Origin: Peristeroidobacter agariperforans
Lineage (GTDB): Bacteria; Pseudomonadota; Gammaproteobacteria; Steroidobacterales; Steroidobacteraceae
Assembly (NCBI RefSeq): GCF_004138335.1
Contig: NZ_RYFW01000002.1
Coordinates: 1,593,501-1,657,500, forward strand
Reading direction: 5' to 3'
Length of the DNA stretch: 64,000 nt
Numbering within the stretch: position 1 is the stretch's first letter; each line of letters begins with the position of its first letter. The notes under the pieces were generated by a model. The model saw nothing but the letters and a program-made list of their open reading frames with translations. It did not search any database and was not told the DNA's origin. Positions 37,701 to 43,579 of this stretch are shown one piece after another. Position numbers and translations under genes: made by a program.

Positions 37701-37896
37701 CGATCGCGTCGCGCTTCATGTCCATCGAGGTTTCCAGGCTGGCTCTCATGCCAGTCACGACCACTTCTTCCAGCTCGGTCTGGCCGGGCGTAGAGGCGCT
37801 TGCTGCGGCGGCCTCCTGGGCGCTCGCGCCGTGCAAAGGCGCAACCGAAGCCAGCGCCGCGGCGATGGCTATCGCGAGCCTGTTATTTCTCATCAT
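34747..37896 (-). CDS. TonB-dependent receptor of the halogenase/SapC cluster
   Basis: A 1049-residue outer-membrane receptor. Signal peptide (about 1-27), then TonB box ELEEVVVTGMRAS, a plug domain with IGKFPDSNLSESLQRITGISID and TLNGRTMP, and a long beta-barrel ending in aromatic YALGARYKF. Plug motifs and length are typical of the large carbohydrate-type receptors (TIGR01782-like), not small siderophore receptors. An AGGGGGA site precedes two tandem ATGs at 37896 and 37893. It heads the operon receptor, SapC, cupin, halogenase. The imported substrate is unknown, possibly a complex glycan or aromatic glycoconjugate. The upstream gap has two operator-like repeats. Confidence 0.93.
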   Translation of the reverse strand: MMRNNRLAIAIAAALASVAPLHGASAQEAAAASASTPGQTELEEVVVTGMRASLETSMDMKRDAIGVVDAISAEDIGKFPDSNLSESLQRITGISIDRRNGEGALVTARGFGAQYNMVTLNGRTMPAADAFAGGNSGDGGVAGQSRAFNFANLASESISAIEVYKTGRADQATGGIGATLNVRTARPFDSDEPVMNVGVKAVTDTTNRVGDDITPEVSGIFSFANDDKTWGVGLSASYQKRDSGSSSSTVNDWNIRNWTPGNQTTKFSPDAVVVNAPAVGALYAIPNDIRYHFSDRERERTNAQLTVQFAPTDTLTLTADYTYAETDLTEDRGDQTLWMNANRYSYVEFDTGHAVATPMVLQEDEGTAKDFGFEQQHRQQKNELNSIGFNAEWHVTDNFSLALDVHDSKAESLPNDPVTGGGETLFSFAARVPSTCDTVNTSLCTNRFQQTFRFNDGLPLAMRTLFRDPTTGIPGSGGDPNYAFTINDLGSQYLRINYQEQTSDITQARIDGNLKFENDSRVQFGVETRAMESRQRASGAQMTLGDWGVASPGELPANLLQPFSLVGEFNDFSTAGVPRSGWKGNANALAQWAVDTYGVWRDPTNTTGVLGYNPAFDQNHTVSEDTVSAYVQYGMNFDLFSRNANLLVGVRYEKTDLEAVSNQIVPLGLIWQDNNDFSELQGSTMSQVKEENDYDYLLPNLDFDIEVIDNVKARFSYSKTIARAQYNQLRAAVDVGGSQGSSLNGFNPTANAANPQLEPLESDNIDLSMEWYFGDASYLSAGFFHKKVANFIGNEVVTEGLFGITDQTSGPRAQAAVAALQARSLSTDDTNLFVMMAMMEHPDGFTDKNGVRWDGGAAAFNGTEAQHLAWATQYDLLPNADDPEYQFDVTRPTNNKDAKIHGWELGGQHFFGQSGFGIQANYTIVKGDVSFNDAGAQSLNQFALLGLSDSANLILMYENYGFQVRLAYNWRDEFLQNTNRGNDHNPEYVEEYYQVDLSVGYEVNENLSLSLEGLNLTEEDIRWHGRSINQPWYVEDQGARYALGARYKF

Positions 37897-37973
37897 CTCG
37901 AGTCCCCCTGATTAACGAACGTCGAACCCAGTCACTATTGAAAGTGGCTCAAACAAGTGTGGGCGAGGGAGCG

Positions 37974-37987
37974 GATACCGCTACCAT
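37974..37987 (+). promoter_or_regulatory. LacI-type operator-like element, copy 1
   Basis: GATACCGCTACCAT lies 78 bases upstream of the receptor start. It matches copy 2 at 13 of 14 positions. The GGTA/TACC-like half-sites round a central CG resemble operators of LacI-family regulators of TonB-receptor loci (for example the xyl-box type of Xanthomonas). No LacI gene is in the window. Confidence 0.45.
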
Positions 37988-38228
37988 CGCCACTGTCTCG
38001 CCGTGCGCCCATGGCTCTTGCTTCACTGGCTGCGTTGAAGAAAAAGTGTGGCGCGACGGGTGGTTAGATGCTGGCTGCACGAGTCAGCCAACATCAAAAT
38101 AGGATCACGGCTGCAGGCCGGGGCATAGGAGGCGGAGCGACCAGAGGCACTTTGTGGCTCTGACATCGCTGTCAATCGGCGGCGCTCGATTTGTCGTTCC
38201 ACCCTGTACGACACGTGTATCCCCTGGT

Positions 38229-38242
38229 GATACCGCTATCAT
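38229..38242 (+). promoter_or_regulatory. LacI-type operator-like element, copy 2
   Basis: GATACCGCTATCAT contains TGATA/TATCA arms (38228-38241) round a 4-base centre, the more symmetric of the two copies. It lies in the middle of the divergent region, 264 bases before the second sapC. Same orientation as copy 1, 255 bases apart. Confidence 0.5.
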
Positions 38243-38505
38243 TATTGCCCCATAAGATGAGCCAGTCCGCGCCGGTTTGCAACACCTATTGCTACATCGT
38301 TGGCGAGCGATGGTCATGGCGGCTCCGAATCATGTCCGACAATAAGCCGCTCGAGGATCGCAAGTCTCGGCTTTTGTTGCGGTCCATGACGTGCGGCACA
38401 GTTCGTGATCGTGGCGGAAAGACGACGCCGCCGTCGTCAATTTAGCGTTGCCGCGCGCTGGCCGGGGGTTCAGAATGCGCCGCCTTTTATGGATACGGAA
38501 CGCTC

Positions 38506-39273
38506 ATGACTGACGCCGCTGCCGCGCCCGCCGCGCCTTTGCCGATGTTCTACAAGAACCCTGTGCCGTTGGAGCCCGCGCGCCACGCACAAGCCGGGCT
38601 GAAGCCGGAGGTCGAATTCAGTTTTGCCGCCAATACCAACGCCGTTCCCTTGACGGCATCCGAGATGCCGCACGCGGCGCGCACCTATCCGATCGTGTTT
38701 TCGGTGAATGCCCCGATCGTGCCGTTCGCGGTCGTGGGGCTGCGCGACGGTGAAAATCTGTTCGTCAACGCTCAGGGCGCATGGCGGGACGACAGCTACA
38801 TCCCGGCGTACGTGCGCCGCTATCCCTTCATTTTCTCGGAAGTTCCCGAGTCGCAGCGCCTGGTGTTGTGCATCGACGAAAGCGCGGCCAATTTCGAGAC
38901 CAACTCGGCCCAGCCGCTGTTCACGGACGGCAAGCCGTCCGAAGCCCTGCAGCGCGCTCTTCAATTCAACGAGACTTTCCAGCAGCATTACATGGACACG
39001 CGCCGCTTCGGCGAGTGGCTGGATAAGAACAACATGCTCGAGGACCGCATGGCGCGCGCCGATCTCGGCGGCGGTCAGACGTTCACGCTGCGTGGCTTCA
39101 AGCTGCTGAACCCGGATCGTCTGCGCACTCTGGAAGACGCTCAGGTGCTCGAGCTGCACAAGAGAGGTTGGCTGCCGCTGCTGCATTTCCACCTGCAGTC
39201 GTTGCAGAACTGGGGTCTGCTCGGTCATCTGACGCGCACGCGCGCCGCTGCCGCTGCCAACGAGCCGTCGTAA
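38506..39273 (+). CDS. SapC-family protein, second copy
   Basis: A 255-residue SapC-like protein, clearly related to but diverged from the one at 33.8-34.6 kb: ARTYPIVFSVN, VVGLRDGENLFVNAQG and SYIPAYVRRYPFIFSE align with the same family segments. It lacks a signal peptide. It is divergent from the TonB receptor operon across the shared control region, and its stop codon abuts the stop of the convergent amidohydrolase with no gap. Function unknown; the two SapC proteins might pair or act on different partners. Confidence 0.85.
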   Translation: MTDAAAAPAAPLPMFYKNPVPLEPARHAQAGLKPEVEFSFAANTNAVPLTASEMPHAARTYPIVFSVNAPIVPFAVVGLRDGENLFVNAQGAWRDDSYIPAYVRRYPFIFSEVPESQRLVLCIDESAANFETNSAQPLFTDGKPSEALQRALQFNETFQQHYMDTRRFGEWLDKNNMLEDRMARADLGGGQTFTLRGFKLLNPDRLRTLEDAQVLELHKRGWLPLLHFHLQSLQNWGLLGHLTRTRAAAAANEPS

Positions 39274-40761
39274 TCATCGATTTGCCGCGAGCTCTGCGCG
39301 GTCGATGACACGGCCGCGCAGGATGACCGTCACGATTTCATCGTAAGCGTCGACGGTCTCCGCCGGATTCTTTCTCAACAGCAGCAGGTTGGCGATCCGG
39401 CCGGCCTGCACGCTGCCCACCTCGCGTTCCAATCCCAACGCCGCCGCATTCGACAGCGTCGCAGCTTTGAAAATCTGTGCGGGCGTGAGCCCGGCCTCGA
39501 CCTGCCGCTGCATTTCGATCCAGCCATTGAGTCCTGGCGGGTTTGCGTAAGTCGGCGAGCTCGGCGTATCAGTGCCAAACAGGAAGCGGGCGTTGCGTGC
39601 GGCCAGATAGCCCGTCGCGTTCCGATTCCGTGCGAGATAAGAAGCGTAGAAGGCGCGAGCTTTATTCAATGCGGCTTCGGGATCTTTTTCGCCAGAGAAC
39701 TGCGCCGCCGCGATGTGATCTCGGTACGCTTGGCCCTCCGTGGTGCGATACCAGTCGATCAGGCTCTTGGGCAGCACGCGCGACAGCCTGGAGTCTGCGA
39801 GATAGCCCGGATCGAAAACATCGAGCTCGCCGTACAGCACCTGTATGGTCGGTTGCCAGCCGATGTTGGCTTTGACGATGCGGTCCAGGACCGGGTTGGG
39901 ATCCGCACCGTCGTCTGCGTGCCAAAGGCCGTGAGCGATTACGTCGACGCCGGCGTTGACCGCCGCTTCCTGCGCCACCAGTGAATTCGCGTGCATGAAC
40001 ACCGGCAAGCCTGCAGCGTGCGCGGCGCTGATCAGCTCCTGCAAGGTGTCGGGGCGCGGCGTGGGCAGAAGATTCTTCTGCAAACCGAAGCCGGGCTCGA
40101 AGAAGGTTTTCACACACGATGCGCCGTCGGCTTTGATCCGTGCGACTACTGCAGTGGGCGTATGTTTGGCGGGATCGAATCCCGATGGCGCGGCGGCCTC
40201 GTCGCCACGCTGGATGATCATGTACGGTTGATGCTCATAACGTTGTGGCTTTGGCGTCCAGGTCATGGGATAGCCGTCTTGGACTGGAGTCGAGCCGCAG
40301 AAGTAGGTATCCGGTCGCAGCTCGTGCTTCTGCCAGTGGCGCATCTCCTCTGGGGTGGAGAGCAGATCGAGCAGGCCAGTGAAACCAAAATAGAGAAAGC
40401 TGCGCGGAATTTGTTTCTCGGCGGTTGCCGCAATCTGCGGATGTGCCTGCACGTGTTCGGGAAACATGCCTGGCACTCCGGTCAGGTGCACATGACTGTC
40501 GATCAACCCGGGTGACAGATACAAACCAGCGCCATCGATGACCGTGGTGGTCGATGCTGCTTTGGCGGCCTTGCCATCGGTGATCGAGACGATGCGCTCG
40601 TGCTTGATGTGAACGGTGGCATTGCGTCGAGGCGCGGATTGCTCCGGCGAGACGATGGTGACGTTATCGATGCGTAGCTCGGCGCCCTGCGCAACGGTAC
40701 TGCTCAGCACGCAAAGAGCCGTCGTTACGGCCAAGATCCGGCCGGCGCTGCCAATAGTCAT
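39274..40761 (-). CDS. Exported amidohydrolase (metal-dependent hydrolase superfamily)
   Basis: A 495-residue secreted amidohydrolase. Signal peptide (about 1-27), then a beta-sandwich start ELRIDNVTIVSP and the metal motif LIDSHVHL (HxH). A later MHANSL supplies a His, IAHGLWH another, and LFGTDTPS the catalytic Asp. This is the imidazolonepropionase/prolidase-like group that opens cyclic amides or dipeptides; substrate not predictable. GGAGAAGGA before the ATG at 40761 fixes the start. It diverges from pilU. Confidence 0.85.
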   Translation of the reverse strand: MTIGSAGRILAVTTALCVLSSTVAQGAELRIDNVTIVSPEQSAPRRNATVHIKHERIVSITDGKAAKAASTTTVIDGAGLYLSPGLIDSHVHLTGVPGMFPEHVQAHPQIAATAEKQIPRSFLYFGFTGLLDLLSTPEEMRHWQKHELRPDTYFCGSTPVQDGYPMTWTPKPQRYEHQPYMIIQRGDEAAAPSGFDPAKHTPTAVVARIKADGASCVKTFFEPGFGLQKNLLPTPRPDTLQELISAAHAAGLPVFMHANSLVAQEAAVNAGVDVIAHGLWHADDGADPNPVLDRIVKANIGWQPTIQVLYGELDVFDPGYLADSRLSRVLPKSLIDWYRTTEGQAYRDHIAAAQFSGEKDPEAALNKARAFYASYLARNRNATGYLAARNARFLFGTDTPSSPTYANPPGLNGWIEMQRQVEAGLTPAQIFKAATLSNAAALGLEREVGSVQAGRIANLLLLRKNPAETVDAYDEIVTVILRGRVIDRAELAANR

Positions 40762-40869
40762 TCGTCCTTCTCCCGTGTGAGGCACAGGGCTTGCGACGAG
40801 CGTCGCAGGCAAAAGGTTGCGCCTTGGCTAGCATCCTGGACTTTGCGACAGCTTCGACGCGGGTGGGCA

Positions 40870-42033
40870 ATGGGCACGCTGACGGAAGAACAGGCCAAGT
40901 CGTATATCGTCAAGCTCTTGACGGCCATGAGCCAGGCGGGCGGTTCGGATCTTTTCGTCTCGAAAGATTTTCCGCCGTCGATGAAGCTGCAGGGCGCGAT
41001 GAAGCCCATGACCAACCAGAAGCTCACCGGCGAGGTGACGCGTGCGCTGGCGAATTCGCTCATGAACGAGCGGCAGCGCGAAGAGTTCACCCGGGACCTG
41101 GAGTGCAATTTCGCGATCTCCGTGCCGGGGGTCTCGCGTTTCCGAGTGAACGTATTCGTGCAGCAGCAGAACGTCGGCATGGTGATTCGAACCATCGCCA
41201 ACGACATTCCGGATCTGGCCAAGCTCGGGCTGCCCGAAACGCTCAAGGACATCATCATGACCAAGCGGGGTCTGGTGCTGGTCGTGGGCGCGACCGGCTC
41301 GGGTAAATCGACCTCGCTGGCGGCGATGATCGATCATCGCAATCGCACTTCGCCCGGGCACATCGTAACCGTGGAAGATCCGGTGGAGTTCGTGCATCAA
41401 TCGAAGCAGTCGCTGATCACTCATCGCGAAGTGGGCATCGACACCCACTCGTGGCACAACGCGCTGAAGAACACGCTGCGACAAGCGCCGGACGTGATCC
41501 TGATCGGCGAGATCCGCGACACCGAAACGATGGAGCACGCCATCACGTTCGCCGAAACCGGCCACCTGTGTCTGGGCACGCTGCACTCGAACAGCGCCAA
41601 TCAGACCCTGGATCGCATCATCAATTTCTTTTCCGAGGATCGTCGCAAGCAGCTGCTGATGGATCTTTCCAGCAATCTGCGCGCCATCATTTCGCAGCGA
41701 CTGGTGCGGACCGCGGACGGCAAGGGCCGGCGCGCTGCCGTCGAGATCCTGCTGAATACACCGATCATTGCGGACAAGCTGCTCAAGGGCGAGTTCCACG
41801 AGATCAAGGCCATCATGAGCAAGTCGCAGGAACTGGGCATGCGCACCTTCGATGCATCCCTGTTCGAGCTGTACAACGAGGGCGTGATTTCGTTCGACGA
41901 GGCGATCCGCAACGCGGATTCGGCGAACGAGCTGCGCCTGAACATCAAGCTCAACGGCCGCCCGCAGACCGCCGAAACGTTATCTCTGGCCCCGAGCGAG
42001 CCCGACAAGAAGGACGACGCCGCGGCCGCTTAA
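40870..42033 (+). CDS. pilU: Type IV pilus retraction ATPase PilU
   Basis: A 387-residue PilT/PilU-family ATPase that powers pilus retraction for twitching and DNA uptake. Walker A GATGSGKST, the Asp box EDPVEFVHQ, Walker B ILIGEIRDTETME and the His box GHLCLGTLHSNSA are present. The C-terminal extension after the PilT-length core and the LGMRTFDASLFELYNEG segment favour PilU over PilT. The partner PilT is not in the window, although the two are usually adjacent in gammaproteobacteria. The ATG at 40870 follows GGGTGGG. The next gene (DUF4112) lies 76 bases downstream. Confidence 0.9.
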   Translation: MGTLTEEQAKSYIVKLLTAMSQAGGSDLFVSKDFPPSMKLQGAMKPMTNQKLTGEVTRALANSLMNERQREEFTRDLECNFAISVPGVSRFRVNVFVQQQNVGMVIRTIANDIPDLAKLGLPETLKDIIMTKRGLVLVVGATGSGKSTSLAAMIDHRNRTSPGHIVTVEDPVEFVHQSKQSLITHREVGIDTHSWHNALKNTLRQAPDVILIGEIRDTETMEHAITFAETGHLCLGTLHSNSANQTLDRIINFFSEDRRKQLLMDLSSNLRAIISQRLVRTADGKGRRAAVEILLNTPIIADKLLKGEFHEIKAIMSKSQELGMRTFDASLFELYNEGVISFDEAIRNADSANELRLNIKLNGRPQTAETLSLAPSEPDKKDDAAAA

Positions 42034-42109
42034 TTGCTTCATGTCGCCGGTGTAAGCTCGGCATCGGCGTGGACCGGAACCAGCATATCCGGTGCGCGTT
42101 CCAACAGAC

Positions 42110-42604
42110 ATGAAGACAGTCACCGGTACATTGATCACGGCCCGAGAGGTCGACAGCGCCGAGCGCACCAAGCGGCTGCGTACGCTGGCCTGGTTGATGG
42201 ACAACTCGATCCCGCTGCCGGGCGGCTTCCGGATCGGCCTCGACGCCATCATCGGCCTGGTGCCCGGCATCGGCGATGCCGTTGGCGCGGTGATCTCGGC
42301 GTACATCATCAATGAAGCCCGCCAGATGGGCGCGCCGCGCAGCGTTCTGTACCGGATGATGAGCAATGTAATGATCGAGACCGTCGTGGGCGCGATCCCG
42401 TTCGCCGGCGACGTGTTCGATGCCGCCTACAAGGCCAACATGCGGAATCTGGCGTTGCTCGCCCGATATCAGCTGGACCCCGTCGGCAGCCGGCGGGGCA
42501 GTCGCTGGTTCGTCGCGGGCTTCTTTCTCTTGCTGACCTTGATGGTGCTGCTGCTGATCGCGATTCCGGTGCTGGTCATCTATGGCATCGTGCAGCTGTT
42601 CTGA
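42110..42604 (+). CDS. DUF4112 membrane protein
   Basis: A 164-residue protein with the DUF4112 core: LAWLMDNSIPLPGG, GLDAIIGLVPGIGDAVG and a repeated ETVVGAIPFAGDVFDAAYKANMRN segment. It has two or three hydrophobic helices, the last (about 135-162) a clear C-terminal anchor. Function unknown. It starts 76 bases after pilU and ends four bases from the convergent aga repressor. The ATG at 42110 is preferred to a GTG six codons upstream. Confidence 0.85.
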   Translation: MKTVTGTLITAREVDSAERTKRLRTLAWLMDNSIPLPGGFRIGLDAIIGLVPGIGDAVGAVISAYIINEARQMGAPRSVLYRMMSNVMIETVVGAIPFAGDVFDAAYKANMRNLALLARYQLDPVGSRRGSRWFVAGFFLLLTLMVLLLIAIPVLVIYGIVQLF

Positions 42605-42607
42605 ATC

Positions 42608-43414
42608 TCACACCAGCTGAACGTCGACGCCTTGGGCGCGGATCGCTTCGACGCAGGCCGCATCTGCGCCGCTGTCCGTGATCAAGACGTCCATCTGATC
42701 CACCGGTGCGATCACCGAAAGATTCCGCCGCAGCAGCTTCGATGAGTCCGTGACCGCGACGACGCGTTGCGAGATGCGGATCATCTGCGCATTCAACTGA
42801 GCCTCCAGCACGTACGGCGTCATCAGTCCGATCTGCGGATCCAGGCTGTCGACGCCGAGAAACAGTACATCGGCGTGCAGCGTGCTCAGCGCCTGCTCGG
42901 CCTGCGGGCCGGATAAAGAAAACGATTTCTGACGCAGCACGCCGCCCGGAATGATCACATTGACGTGCGAAGAGTTCGCGAGCAGCACCGCGATGTTCAG
43001 CGCGTTCGTGATCACGTTGATGGAGCCGAGCTTCAACGTTCGAATCTGTTTCGCGATCTCGGCCGTGGTCGTGCCGGAGTCGAGGATGACGGTTTCGCCA
43101 TCGCGAATCATTTCGGCCGCTGCCGCGGCGATGCGCACCTTCTCGGCTCGGTGCAATGTTTGTTTGACGTTGATCGGCAGCTCATCGCTGTCGCCGCGCG
43201 GCAGGGCCCCGCCATGCGTGCGAACCACGACCCCCATGTGCTCGAGCGCCGTCAAATCCGTGCGGATGGTGACGGCGGAGACGCCAAAGCTCTCGGCGAG
43301 CTCGGCGACCGTGCCTTGAGTGTTGGTCTCGATGAGCGAGCGAATGTGGCGCCGACGCTCTTCCATCGACAGGGCGCCGTGGCCGGCGCGGGCGCTTTTC
43401 TTGGGCTTGGCCAT
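42608..43414 (-). CDS. agaR: DeoR-family repressor, AgaR-like
   Basis: A 268-residue DeoR-type regulator. The N-terminal winged helix has EERRRHIRSLIE and VAELAESFGVSAVTIRTDL; the wing has VRTHGGAL. The C-terminal sensor domain (DeoRC, isomerase-like) contains DSGTTTAEIA, NALNIA and FLGVDSLD, and should bind a phosphosugar. Divergent position next to AgaZ, AgaS and kinase genes points to AgaR. The ATG at 43414 is chosen; an upstream GTG at 43453 would lie within the operator region. It probably represses itself and the divergent receptor operon through CGAAAG repeats at 43438-43535. Confidence 0.85.
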   Translation of the reverse strand: MAKPKKSARAGHGALSMEERRRHIRSLIETNTQGTVAELAESFGVSAVTIRTDLTALEHMGVVVRTHGGALPRGDSDELPINVKQTLHRAEKVRIAAAAAEMIRDGETVILDSGTTTAEIAKQIRTLKLGSINVITNALNIAVLLANSSHVNVIIPGGVLRQKSFSLSGPQAEQALSTLHADVLFLGVDSLDPQIGLMTPYVLEAQLNAQMIRISQRVVAVTDSSKLLRRNLSVIAPVDQMDVLITDSGADAACVEAIRAQGVDVQLV

Positions 43415-43437
43415 GGTTGCGTTCGGTAGGTGAGTAG

Positions 43438-43535
43438 CTTTCGTTTGTGTCACGAGCGAAAGAATAGCTCCTTAATTCTTGCGGTCAAGCTGAAAACGAA
43501 AGTAAACGAAAGTTTCTTGTGCTTTCGATTTTCGT
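43438..43535. promoter_or_regulatory. Putative AgaR operator region with five CGAAAG/CTTTCG elements
   Basis: CTTTCGTTT at 43438, CGAAAG at 43457, a perfect tandem repeat of AAACGAAAGT at 43494-43513, and CTTTCGATTTTCGT at 43522 lie within 98 bases between the repressor and the TonB receptor. Direct repeats are usual for DeoR-family operators, and CTTTC-containing repeats have been reported for AgaR (from memory). Confidence 0.7.
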
Positions 43536-43579
43536 CGCATAGGATGACAGCGCCTGGCCAAAGAACATGCGGTGAACCC

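Larger units (their letters stand above)
37897..38505. other. 609-bp divergent control region between TonB receptor and second sapC
   Basis: This gap contains no supported gene. It holds the two GATACCGCTA-type elements (37974-37987 and 38229-38242), and a 6-bp inverted repeat TGGCTG/CAGCCA at 38072-38090. It must contain promoters for the minus-strand receptor operon and the plus-strand sapC. An 84-codon frame at 38191-38445 lacks a ribosome site and is not called. Confidence 0.6.

Noticed and set aside
34825-37911. A 1028-codon plus-strand frame
   Set aside because: Antisense to the TonB receptor. The receptor frame has signal peptide, TonB box, plug and barrel motifs; this frame has none.
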